From Paenibacillus sp. URB8-2 (lineage in GTDB: Bacteria; Bacillota; Bacilli; Paenibacillales; Paenibacillaceae), in NCBI RefSeq assembly GCF_013393385.1, contig NZ_AP023239.1, forward strand, positions 2,914,001-2,978,000: a stretch of 64,000 nucleotides of DNA. Direction: 5' to 3'. Shown here in pieces: positions 44,412-52,877 of this stretch (its first letter is position 1; each line of letters opens with the position of its first letter). Below the pieces are notes generated by a model. The model did not search any database, had not been told where the DNA came from, and worked only from the letters and a program-made list of their open reading frames with translations. The translations under genes were made by a program, and so were the position numbers.

Positions 44412-45599
44412 ATGAACCCAGACCCCGTTGTGCTTATCGTATCTTCCGCGTTTGGAGACGGCCATGCCAAGGTGGCTCAGGCCATTGAACAGTCGTTCAA
44501 ATCGAGAGGCGTTGACCGGGTGCACGTTGTGGACCTCTTTGCCGAAGTCCATCCCTGGCTGAACGGGGTTTCCCGGGCCTTTTATTTAAAAAGCGCCGTC
44601 TATGCCCCGAATATTTACGGGTTGATGTACAACACAACCAGCGGGATGAAGCCGGACTATCCTTTTGGCAGGCTCCTGCATTCGATGGGAAAGCGAAAAG
44701 CGAAAGAGGTATTGGAAGAAATCCGGCCCGACGTCATTATTCACACTTTTCCGTATCTGGCCGCTTCCCAGCTTGGTAAAGAGTCGGCGATCCAGGTTCC
44801 GGTCTTTACCGTATTGACGGATTATGTTCTGCACGGCAGATGGATTCATCCCCATACGATGAAGTATTTTATCCCCACGGAAAGTATAAAAGAGGCGCTG
44901 CTCTCGGCAGGTATTGATGAACAGGCGATTACGGTCAGCGGGATTCCGATTCGCGAGGCATTCACGCGGTCTCCGAATCGGGCCGAGGTTCTGCAGAAGC
45001 ATGGGTTAAGGGATAACCGGCGCTATATTCTCCTTGCGGGGGGAGCGTACGGGGTCATGGCAAGAATCAGGAACATTTTAAAAAGTGTGCTTGACCATAC
45101 CGACTTCGATTTTATCGTGCTCTGCGGGAATAACGACCGGCTTCGCGAGTCTCTGGAGGACACTTACAGGGATAACAGCCGCGTTCACATCCTGGGATAT
45201 ACAGACGATGTACATGAACTGATGAGTATTTCCTTTTGCCTGCTGACCAAAGCGGGAGGGGTGACGCTTACCGAGGCGTTCGCGATGTTATTGCCTGTTA
45301 TTGTGTACCGTCCGCTCCCTGGTCAGGAAGCCGGTAATGCAGAATCGCTCTCCATGCAAAAAGCCATTTACACCGCCTGCAACGAAAGGGAATTACTGGA
45401 CCGGCTCCGGAGACTGGGAATCCAATCTTTCCGGGAGGAGATAGAGCGGCAAATGAAGGCCATTTCCCGGACAGAATCTTCCAGCCGCATTGTCGATGAG
45501 GTAATGAATGCGATTAAGGAACGTCCGTCATATGCCGGGCGGATCTTGAAGAAAACAGAAGGTAAAGGGAAGGCAAAGACCGCCCGCGGATATCGGTAG
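44412..45599 (+). CDS. Glycosyltransferase of the MGDG-synthase/UgtP family
   Basis: A 395-residue GT-B enzyme of family GT28. The N-terminal MGDG_synth domain starts VVLIVSSAFGDGHAKVAQAI; the C-terminal domain has LLAGGAYGVM, VLCGNNDRLR and the donor-binding KAGGVTLTEAFAMLLP. UgtP transfers glucose from UDP-glucose to diacylglycerol to make the lipoteichoic acid anchor in Bacillus. The exact sugar and acceptor are not certain here. The extreme C-terminus is Lys-rich, which may contact the membrane. AAGGAGCCC precedes the ATG. Confidence 0.87.
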   Translation: MNPDPVVLIVSSAFGDGHAKVAQAIEQSFKSRGVDRVHVVDLFAEVHPWLNGVSRAFYLKSAVYAPNIYGLMYNTTSGMKPDYPFGRLLHSMGKRKAKEVLEEIRPDVIIHTFPYLAASQLGKESAIQVPVFTVLTDYVLHGRWIHPHTMKYFIPTESIKEALLSAGIDEQAITVSGIPIREAFTRSPNRAEVLQKHGLRDNRRYILLAGGAYGVMARIRNILKSVLDHTDFDFIVLCGNNDRLRESLEDTYRDNSRVHILGYTDDVHELMSISFCLLTKAGGVTLTEAFAMLLPVIVYRPLPGQEAGNAESLSMQKAIYTACNERELLDRLRRLGIQSFREEIERQMKAISRTESSSRIVDEVMNAIKERPSYAGRILKKTEGKGKAKTARGYR

Positions 45600-45710
45600 G
45601 AAAGCAGCTTGCCTCTGCCGGCCATTGTCCGCTTGGCGTTTTTTTGTTTGCATCGGAACCGACTTTGCTCCAAAATATAGATATATTTGGAGAGAAGGAG
45701 AAGATTACCT

Positions 45711-46532
45711 GTGGTTCGGACCCAAAGAAAAATCGGAATCTTGCTGCTTGTTTTCTTAACGGTTGTCGCAATGGCGCCGTCAGCTTTGTTTGCCGCTCCG
45801 AAGCCCGTCGTTACGGAGATGCCGATTTCGATCGGCAATTACTATGTGCTCTTTCCGGGGAAACTTGCGCCTTATGTGAAATCCGGAAAATGGATGGTGC
45901 CAATTCGGGCATTTTGCGAAGTCATTGGAGCTGATATGATTTACAATCCAATAGACCATACGGTATCCGTCATTTTGCTCGGTGAGAAGGTACAGGGCAT
46001 TAAAGCGGGTCAACTGGCCGCAGTGTTTGAAGGCGACTTGGCATGGTCGTTAGGGGCTGCGCCGGAACTGCGGAACGGCGTACTGTTTGTGCCTGCGGCT
46101 CCAATTTTGAACGCCCTGAAGGTGTATCGCTGGGAGATAATCTCAGGAAATACTGGTAAATCCACACTGGCGATTAAGGCGAAGGAGGATGTGCTGCTCC
46201 GACGGATTGTCCCTGCTCCTTCCGCAGATTTATTTCCCTCGGAAACCACGTTTCATCCTTATCCTTTCTATCCGGAGACGCTGACACAGGAAAAGAAAGG
46301 TAAAGAATACCTTGTTACCCTGAATGTGCAGAACACATCCGGTTTTGTCATTTCCAAGGACAGTTCGGAGCTGAAACTGACGTTCGTTGATGGAAAAAGG
46401 AACGCTATCGTACGCAAAATTGATGGACCAAGCGCTCTGGTTCCGAAAGCCGGACAAGTATCATTCAAATTTACCGTTCCGCAAAAGGCCGACTATGTCC
46501 TGTTCCGGTCGCGGATCGTAAAATCGCAGTAA
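45711..46532 (+). CDS. Secreted stalk-domain protein (copper amine oxidase N-terminal-like)
   Basis: A 273-residue protein starting at GTG 45711, ten bases after AAGGAG. A signal peptide (positive start, then IGILLLVFLTVVAMAPSALF) ends near ALFAA. The following region (about 30-150) has the 'copper amine oxidase N-terminal domain' pattern common in Paenibacillus surface proteins: VPIRAFCEVIGADMIYNP followed by VSVILLGEKVQGIKAG and LFVPAAPILNAL. The C-terminal part is beta-rich (FN3/DUF-like). It is probably exported. Function unknown. Confidence 0.82.
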   Translation: MVRTQRKIGILLLVFLTVVAMAPSALFAAPKPVVTEMPISIGNYYVLFPGKLAPYVKSGKWMVPIRAFCEVIGADMIYNPIDHTVSVILLGEKVQGIKAGQLAAVFEGDLAWSLGAAPELRNGVLFVPAAPILNALKVYRWEIISGNTGKSTLAIKAKEDVLLRRIVPAPSADLFPSETTFHPYPFYPETLTQEKKGKEYLVTLNVQNTSGFVISKDSSELKLTFVDGKRNAIVRKIDGPSALVPKAGQVSFKFTVPQKADYVLFRSRIVKSQ

Positions 46533-46558
46533 TATTCATTTTCACTAGGGGGAGCCGT

Positions 46559-47359
46559 ATGATTCGTAAGCTGGCGGAAGAGGACCGCGAGGGATTACTG
46601 GCTTTTTTGGGAAAAGAGCCGGCGCTTAATTTATTCCTGATTGCGGATGTGGAGAACTTCGGTTTTGAACAGGATTTTCAGGAAGTATGGGGGGAATTTG
46701 ATCCCGGGGAGGGCAGGCTGAAGGCGGTGCTGCTACGCTATGAGCATAACTATCTGCCGTATGCGGAGGGGCCGTTTGATGTGCAGGGGTTTGCCGAAAT
46801 CATGCTGCAGGACGGGAAGATGGAGATGTTGAACGGCTCGTCCTCTCTTGTGAACCGGTTCAGCGGCGTGATTAACTTCCGTAAAGAGAAAAGTCTTTAT
46901 TTTGCAGAACTGAATGAACTGAACACACCAGAGGAAAGCGCTCAGTTTGACGCGGAGACCTATGTGAAGCGGGCAACGATTCAAGATGTGGAATCCATAT
47001 GTTCGCTCATCGACGGAATAGAGGAATTCGACGTTAATCCGGAAAGCTCGCGCCGGAGCCTAAGACGGACACTGGAAACCGGAACGGGACGCACCTATTT
47101 CGTTGAACGGAATGGTCATGTAGCTGCGTCGGCTTCGACTACGGCGGAGAATTCGATGTCCGCTATGGTAGTAAGCGTGGCCACTCATCCGGAATGCCGG
47201 GGACAGGGACTGGCTACGTCTGTCATCAGAAAACTATGCGCCGATGTCGTCCGGGAAGGCCGCTCGCTGTGCCTCTTTTACGATAATCCGGACGCAGCCT
47301 CCATATACAAACGGATTGGCTTCAGCGACATCGGCTCCTGGTCGATGATGTACAAATAA
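46559..47359 (+). CDS. GNAT-family N-acetyltransferase (two-domain)
   Basis: A 266-residue protein with AGGGGGAGCC before its ATG. The C-terminal half carries the GNAT core: MVVSVATHPECRGQGLATSV (acetyl-CoA loop) and LCLFYDNPDAASIYKRIGF. The N-terminal half is a degenerate GNAT-like or FR47-like domain, as in the ZmaR/YjaB-type two-domain enzymes. Substrate unknown. Follows the stalk-domain gene by 26 bases on the same strand. Confidence 0.85.
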   Translation: MIRKLAEEDREGLLAFLGKEPALNLFLIADVENFGFEQDFQEVWGEFDPGEGRLKAVLLRYEHNYLPYAEGPFDVQGFAEIMLQDGKMEMLNGSSSLVNRFSGVINFRKEKSLYFAELNELNTPEESAQFDAETYVKRATIQDVESICSLIDGIEEFDVNPESSRRSLRRTLETGTGRTYFVERNGHVAASASTTAENSMSAMVVSVATHPECRGQGLATSVIRKLCADVVREGRSLCLFYDNPDAASIYKRIGFSDIGSWSMMYK

Positions 47360-47651
47360 CGATATTTCAAGATCCGCAAGGCCATCGGGTTGAACAATAT
47401 TTCCGCAGCATGGACGCAAAACGTAAGACAAAACTAAGAAAGCAACGGCTGAAAGAGAGCTTGAATTAAGCGGATTTGTTCAATGAGGGAACGCTCACGC
47501 CATTATTCCAACCTTGTGATGGAGGAATACTCAAGTGTTCAAGGAAATTCAAATCAATATTTTATTAAAGTGAGTAGAATCACTCTTCTCAAAAAGCAAT
47601 ATGGTAAGATGTGGTCATTATTGATAGTCGACAAAGAGGAGCGGAATATGC
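47360..47651. other. Intergenic region with an orphan coding-like frame
   Basis: From about 47361 to a TAA at 47466-47468, one frame reads like the C-terminus of a basic protein (DPQGHRVEQYFRSMDAKRKT, then KLRKQRLKES) but has no start codon near a binding site. It may be a gene remnant. The rest should hold the promoter of the V4R gene. Confidence 0.3.
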
Positions 47652-48107
47652 ATGAAGGAAACATTTACATATGAGGATATGAAATTGATCGGACGGAAGA
47701 AACTGGGCACTCATGTTCCGTTAGAACTGTTTCGGACGATTCGGCTCATCGGCATGTATCAGGCGCTGCCACTCGGAGGAAAAGCAACTACGGTAACAAT
47801 AGGTCGTAAAATCGGAGAATCGCTGCCCGTCACTTCAATAGAAGATATCCTGCAGATGTTTCAGGAACTACAGATCGGCATCCCGAGTATAGTATATCAG
47901 GACGAGCATAAGCTTCGAATAGCCGTTGATGAGTGCTTCTGCAAAGGCCTTCCAGTCATGGAAGGAAAGATAGTTTGCGATCTGGAGGGAGCAATATTGG
48001 AGGGCGCTATCAACAAAGTGTCTGAGCGAAAAGTGACTGTGCGGGAGGTCCTGTGCAATGTATGCGGGGACGATCACTGTGAGTATGAGATCCGTTATAC
48101 GTTGTAA
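47652..48107 (+). CDS. V4R (4-vinyl reductase-like) domain protein
   Basis: A 151-residue protein with GAGGAGCG before its ATG. The C-terminal V4R domain has VREVLCNVCGDDHCEYEI with Cys135, Cys138 and Cys143, a possible metal site. The N-terminal part (FRTIRLIGMYQALPLGGKAT) is typical of small stand-alone V4R proteins. V4R domains bind small hydrophobic ligands and zinc or iron in sensors and in bacteriochlorophyll enzymes. Here it is probably a sensor or binding protein; the partner is not in the neighbourhood. Confidence 0.75.
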   Translation: MKETFTYEDMKLIGRKKLGTHVPLELFRTIRLIGMYQALPLGGKATTVTIGRKIGESLPVTSIEDILQMFQELQIGIPSIVYQDEHKLRIAVDECFCKGLPVMEGKIVCDLEGAILEGAINKVSERKVTVREVLCNVCGDDHCEYEIRYTL

Positions 48108-48117
48108 TACCAACCTA

Positions 48118-48163
48118 AACGGCGGCCTTTCCCCGAAACTATAAAGGGGAAAGACCGCCGTTT
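48118..48163. terminator. Bidirectional terminator between V4R gene and hmp
   Basis: AACGGCGGCCTTTCCCC with GGGGAAAGACCGCCGTT forms a 16-bp stem with one mismatch and an 11-base loop. It serves the two convergent genes. Confidence 0.8.
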
Positions 48164-48213
48164 AATGTCTATATGGCGATGTCGGATAATTGACGAATAT
48201 CTTGTTATAAGGG

Positions 48214-49347
48214 TTATCCGTTTTCTATTTGCATAGCCGGACCAAAGAACTCGTGATGAATCTGGCCTTCCTTCATTCCCATCGCCCGCAATTCTCGAAT
48301 GATGGATTCCATGAACGGAACCGGTCCGCACACATACACTTCTCCGGTGGTATCGACGAACTCTTCCAGAACTTTACGCGAGATGTAGCCGTCCGGTTTA
48401 TCCGAAAAGAACGTTTTATACTTCACATTTCTCATACTCGCTGCATGTTTTTCCACATCGACTTGAAATGCGGCAAGCGCTTCATTACGCGCAGCGTGCA
48501 GAAAGACAGTCGGACGGTCAGGCGTTGTGGTCGATACCGTTTCGAGCATGCCCATCATCGGCGTAATGCCGACACCGCCTGAAATAAAGGCCACAGGCGA
48601 TGTTTTCGTCGCATCAAGCACAAATTCACCGGCAGGGGCGCTCACTTCAACGGTATTTCCTTCTTGGACCTGCCCGTGAAGAAAGCCCGAGACGACACCA
48701 TTCGGATCATTATCCGCCTCGCGTTTCACAGAGATTCGGAACTCGTCCGGTTTTGGAGCTTGTGAGAGGCTGTATTGACGAATCATCATGTATTTCTCAC
48801 CCGGTATCGACACGCGAATGGAGATGAACTGACCCGGTTTATACTCCGGAACGTTAGAGCCGTCTGCCGGTTTTAGGTAGAATGATGTGATAGTGTTGCT
48901 TTCTTTTACTTTCCGCGAAACTGTGAACGATTTAAAGAAGTTCCAGCCGTTTTCTTGTTCCCGCGATTCTTTGTACATGTTTGCTTCTACGCTTATAAAG
49001 GCATCAGCAATGACACTGTATGCTTCCGCCCATGCGCCCAGAATGTCATCCGTTGCCGCATCGCCTAATACTTCCTTGATCGCTTCCAGCAAATGCTGGC
49101 CGACGATCGGATAATGCTCCGCCTTGATACCGAGGCTGACGTGCTTATGTGCGATTTGGACAACGGCAGGCAGAATGTTCTCCAGGTTATCAATATGGAC
49201 TGCCGCCGCATATACCGTATTCGCGAGTGCTGCCTGTTGGCGGCCCTGAGCCTGGTTTGCATGGTTGAAAATGTTTAGAAGTTCAGGATGAGCGGCAAAC
49301 ATATTCCGGTAAAACACCGATGTGATTTTTGTGCCGTGCTCCGCCAA
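48214..49347 (-). CDS. hmp: Flavohemoglobin Hmp (nitric oxide dioxygenase), start uncertain
   Basis: The globin domain (about residues 1-130), FAD-binding domain with IRQYSLSQAP, and NAD-binding domain with GGVGITPMMGML are all present. It converts NO and O2 to nitrate using NADPH. From TTG 49347 the protein has 377 residues and lacks the first part of globin helix A. The missing part is encoded upstream in frame (SQGTRDIVKSTAPV), back to an ATA at 49393-49395 that sits nine bases after AAAGGAG, exactly where the family start codon should be. So the ATG appears to be mutated to ATA, or ATA is used as a rare start. Divergent from nsrR, with an NsrR box between. Confidence 0.88.
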   Translation of the reverse strand: MAEHGTKITSVFYRNMFAAHPELLNIFNHANQAQGRQQAALANTVYAAAVHIDNLENILPAVVQIAHKHVSLGIKAEHYPIVGQHLLEAIKEVLGDAATDDILGAWAEAYSVIADAFISVEANMYKESREQENGWNFFKSFTVSRKVKESNTITSFYLKPADGSNVPEYKPGQFISIRVSIPGEKYMMIRQYSLSQAPKPDEFRISVKREADNDPNGVVSGFLHGQVQEGNTVEVSAPAGEFVLDATKTSPVAFISGGVGITPMMGMLETVSTTTPDRPTVFLHAARNEALAAFQVDVEKHAASMRNVKYKTFFSDKPDGYISRKVLEEFVDTTGEVYVCGPVPFMESIIRELRAMGMKEGQIHHEFFGPAMQIENG

Positions 49348-49450
49348 GACAGGTGCTGTCGATTTGACGATATCTCTTGTTCCTTGGGATAATATGATAA
49401 GTCACTCCTTTTTTCATTTCTATAGATCTACTATAAGCTTATCCTAAATT

Positions 49451-49477
49451 TAAAGATATATTCAAAATACATCTTTA
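49451..49477. promoter_or_regulatory. NsrR operator between hmp and nsrR
   Basis: Arms TAAAGATATATT (49451-49462) and AATACATCTTTA (49466-49477) are an inverted repeat with one mismatch and a 3-base centre. This matches the NsrR motif (AAGATG.A inverted arms). It sits between divergent hmp and nsrR, so NsrR would repress hmp and probably itself until NO destroys its iron-sulfur cluster. Confidence 0.8.
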
Positions 49478-49551
49478 ACAAAATGGACAAAATATCAAGG
49501 CGGAAATGTAACAATGATCATATACTATAATGCCCGATGGGAGGGTAAAAA

Positions 49552-50001
49552 ATGAGGCTTACCATGTACACCGATTTTTCTTTACGAATTCTTCTTTATC
49601 TGGGGACGAAGGAGCGAGTTGAACGGTCAACCATTCAGGAAATATCGGATGCATATAATATATCCAAAAATCATTTGGTGAAAGTTGCACATGAACTCGG
49701 CAAGGCGGGGTTTATTGATACGGTGAGAGGAAGGGGAGGCGGCATCCGGCTGGCACATGCACCCGAAGATATCAACATCGGTGAAGTCATTCGGAGGATG
49801 GAAGACGACTTCCACCTCGTCGAATGTTTCAATCCCGCTGGAAACCATTGTCCGATCACCCCGGTATGCGGTCTGAAAGGCGTTCTTGGGAGAGCATTGA
49901 ATGCGTATTTGCAAGTGCTTGACGAATACACACTCCAGGATTTGCTAATTAATAAAAACGGACTGAAAATGATTTTGCAACAGCAGAATATCGATACTTA
50001 A
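49552..50001 (+). CDS. nsrR: NO-sensing Rrf2-family repressor NsrR
   Basis: A 149-residue Rrf2 regulator with GGGAGGG before its ATG. The N-terminal winged helix is typical (MYTDFSLRILLYLG, ISDAYNISKNHLVKVAHELG, RGRGGGIRLA). The cluster ligands Cys92, Cys100 and Cys106 lie in VECFNPAGNHCPITPVCGL and have the same spacing as in Bacillus NsrR, which holds a [4Fe-4S] cluster. NO binding releases DNA. It lies divergent to hmp and shares an operator with it. Confidence 0.95.
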   Translation: MRLTMYTDFSLRILLYLGTKERVERSTIQEISDAYNISKNHLVKVAHELGKAGFIDTVRGRGGGIRLAHAPEDINIGEVIRRMEDDFHLVECFNPAGNHCPITPVCGLKGVLGRALNAYLQVLDEYTLQDLLINKNGLKMILQQQNIDT

Positions 50002-50151
50002 AGATTTTGACCGAGACGGACGCACACTTTAAGAAATCGAAAAAAACAACCCCATTGTGAATGCGATTTCAAATCAATTTTACATATTTTGTATAAAAAA
50101 CAAGGGGGAGGGGACGATACTTTTGTACAAGTTACGAAAGGGAGGTACATC

Positions 50152-52875
50152 ATGAGAACGGACATTCCGTTAAGTGTGGAACAAATGCTGTTGTCTGAGT
50201 TGCTTGTAAAGCTGGATATTGTTATTCCTCCTAACTTTCCGATTCCCCCGCAATACGATTTGACTCTTTCGGATATTACCCTTCCAACCGTTGACCCCCC
50301 TTACTGCGTAAAAGGCAGGCTACAGGATCATCCAGACATCAAAGTTGGCATAATGAAGTTTGATCCGGATAAAAAGGATCAGTTTGCCGTCGCCATTCAT
50401 TATGAACGAATCATGAATTTATCTCAGATGAAGCTTTTCGGAAAATCGGTTGATGAATTGAAAGGCATCGGGGCTCATCTGCAAGGGATGGCTTACCTTC
50501 ATCTTGGAATGAATACCGCCAGTGAAGATATGGTGAAAGGATGGAACCAATGTTTTGGAGAGCCATTATTCCCTGAGCGTGAACTGCTGCCGGGTCTTCG
50601 AATATACGGGACTACGGCGTTGTTTGGACAAATAGAAGACTGGGATCTCATTCTGTATAAGCCTGACCCCAATGCGTTTTATTTAGATGGAATCAGCAGT
50701 GAAATCCACTTTAAAACCGAAGTCTGGTATCCCGTTGAGCGTACGTTTGGCCCGATAACCCTTAAGAAAATCGGGATCGAAGGCATGGATTTTCAATTTG
50801 CATTCAAGACGGACGGGCTGCTGTCGTTATTTGGCGTTGAACTGGATCTCAACGATTTACAAGTAACCGTTCCATTCATCCAGCCACTTCCACCCGATGA
50901 TTCCGACATCAAAACTTTTTTGAAAGGCATGGAGCTGTCTTATGATTTGGACCCTATGACTATTAGCGGCGGGCTGCTGATGGAGTCGAATACGCGGTTT
51001 TCAGGAACAGCGACGGTCGAGACGCTGAAGCGAAGCTTAAGCGCGATAGGACAATACGGGAAAACGGATGGCGCCGATTCCCTGTTTATCTATGCCCGGT
51101 TGAATGAGCCCTTAGGGGGCCCTCCTTATATGTACGTTACCGGGGTCAGTCTCGGCTTTGGGATTAATCGGAGATTCGTTGAACCTCCCGTGGACAAAGT
51201 CCAAGAAGTTCCTTTGCTCGATCACGGCGACAACAACAATATGGATCAAGTCTTATCTGCGCTCTCCGATAAAAAGATGATTATTGAAGAATTGGGATCG
51301 AATTGGCTCGCGGTAGGATTACAGTTTAATTCCTTCGAGTTGATTGAATCGAGCATGATCTTGATTGGCCAGATGAGCAAAGATTTTGAATTGATTTTGC
51401 TTGGAAGGTCTGCGTTGGATCTGCCGAAAAAGAAAGGGGCAGACAAATTTGTTCATGTTGAAGCTCTCATAAAAGGTGTATGGAAACCGGCGTTAGGATT
51501 TGCAGGTATATCTTCAACGTTGTCGGAAGATTCTTATTTGTACAGTAAAAACTGTAAACTCGCCGGTGAATTTGCGGCCTGGTTCTGGTACGGCAAGGAG
51601 AATAATGGAGATTTTGTTATTTCTCTCGGAGGCTATCATCCCCAGTTCTCTGTTCCGAGTCACTACCCTCCTTTAGAGCGGTTGTCTCTAAGCTGGGATA
51701 TCGGGGGATTTGTTCTGAAGGGCAGTTCCTACTTTGCTTTAACCCCTTCCTGTACGATGGGTGGTGGAAGCTTCGAGCTCGCCTATGATAAGAACAACAT
51801 TTATCTCGGCTTTACCGCATACGCGGATTTCCTTTTGGAGTGGAAGCCCTTCTATTTGGACGCTATCGTAGGGGTTACCGTTCGGGGTCAGGTGAAGTCA
51901 AAATCGAAGGGACTAAGAAAATTACTGAAGTTTCTCAAAATTGAATTCGAAACCCGCTTCGAACTATGGGGCCCGCCTACTGGAGGAAGGGTCCTGCTGA
52001 AATGCTCTGCCTGCAACATTCCTATTTCCTTTGGAGAAAATAAAAGAGATAAACAGTTGCTGCTCGATGATATGAACGAGAAAGAATTTATGGATATGCT
52101 TCCTGACCCGGATAATCCCTTGCGTATTCTGGCTTCAAGCGGAATCACCGGACGGACGCCCTCCGAATCGGATGCAAACAAAGAGAAATGGTTGATCCGG
52201 CCCGATAACTTCGCCTTCACTATTGAATCCGAGTTTCCGTACAAACAATTCAGCGTATTGAAAAAGAACAGTGACGGCAGCGAAGCATGGGAATCGATAG
52301 TGGACGATCCGTATGACGGAAACTTGAGCATAAGACCTCTTGGCAAACCCATCACCCACTCCAGCCTTCAATTGTCCTTGAGACATAAAGAACGGGGAGT
52401 CATCGATTTGGACCGGAATAACCTGTCCGTCGTCAGAAAAGGAATTCCCAAAGCCATGTGGTGGAAGGAGAAGGTTTCGTTCCGTCCAGGCATAATTTCA
52501 AAAGAAACCATTGAAGAGAATGTGGGCGTTGAGGCCTTACCTCCTCCGCAGATTGCAGCCTTTCGAGGCGGCATCCGGATCGAAAGTAAATATACGCCTG
52601 AGAAAGTAGCGGAAGTAACGTTGCCCCCATCGGAATTGTCGAAGCTCTTAGGTTCTATAGAGTACCGTGAGGATTCCCGTGATCGGATTAAAAGCACAAT
52701 AACGGACCCTTCCGTAGCAGCCGAGCGGACCCTTATTAGTGAATATCTGCACAATGCGGGTTTATATCCTTCCAGAAAAAATGATGACTTGATCAAACTG
52801 GCGGACCATGCCGATTGGCTGTTCGTGGAACCGCCTCTCTTATGGAATGCGGCATTTGCAATCTGGGAGGTATAG
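50152..52875 (+). CDS. DUF6603-containing large protein, first gene of an unexplained operon
   Basis: A 907-residue protein starting at ATG 50152 after AAAGGGAGGT. The DUF6603 core lies at about residues 490-610: GGYHPQFSVPSHYPPLERLS, WDIGGFVLKGSSYFALTPS and FLLEWKPFYLDAIVGVTVRG, then LWGPPTGGRVLL. This is a long beta-rich region. The N-terminal 480 residues are also beta-rich, and the C-terminal 250 are more polar. No signal peptide or membrane helix is seen, so it should be cytoplasmic or released by lysis or a secretion device. Function of the family is unknown. The next gene starts 3 bases after its stop, so they are cotranscribed. Confidence 0.8.
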   Translation: MRTDIPLSVEQMLLSELLVKLDIVIPPNFPIPPQYDLTLSDITLPTVDPPYCVKGRLQDHPDIKVGIMKFDPDKKDQFAVAIHYERIMNLSQMKLFGKSVDELKGIGAHLQGMAYLHLGMNTASEDMVKGWNQCFGEPLFPERELLPGLRIYGTTALFGQIEDWDLILYKPDPNAFYLDGISSEIHFKTEVWYPVERTFGPITLKKIGIEGMDFQFAFKTDGLLSLFGVELDLNDLQVTVPFIQPLPPDDSDIKTFLKGMELSYDLDPMTISGGLLMESNTRFSGTATVETLKRSLSAIGQYGKTDGADSLFIYARLNEPLGGPPYMYVTGVSLGFGINRRFVEPPVDKVQEVPLLDHGDNNNMDQVLSALSDKKMIIEELGSNWLAVGLQFNSFELIESSMILIGQMSKDFELILLGRSALDLPKKKGADKFVHVEALIKGVWKPALGFAGISSTLSEDSYLYSKNCKLAGEFAAWFWYGKENNGDFVISLGGYHPQFSVPSHYPPLERLSLSWDIGGFVLKGSSYFALTPSCTMGGGSFELAYDKNNIYLGFTAYADFLLEWKPFYLDAIVGVTVRGQVKSKSKGLRKLLKFLKIEFETRFELWGPPTGGRVLLKCSACNIPISFGENKRDKQLLLDDMNEKEFMDMLPDPDNPLRILASSGITGRTPSESDANKEKWLIRPDNFAFTIESEFPYKQFSVLKKNSDGSEAWESIVDDPYDGNLSIRPLGKPITHSSLQLSLRHKERGVIDLDRNNLSVVRKGIPKAMWWKEKVSFRPGIISKETIEENVGVEALPPPQIAAFRGGIRIESKYTPEKVAEVTLPPSELSKLLGSIEYREDSRDRIKSTITDPSVAAERTLISEYLHNAGLYPSRKNDDLIKLADHADWLFVEPPLLWNAAFAIWEV

Positions 52876-52877
52876 GA

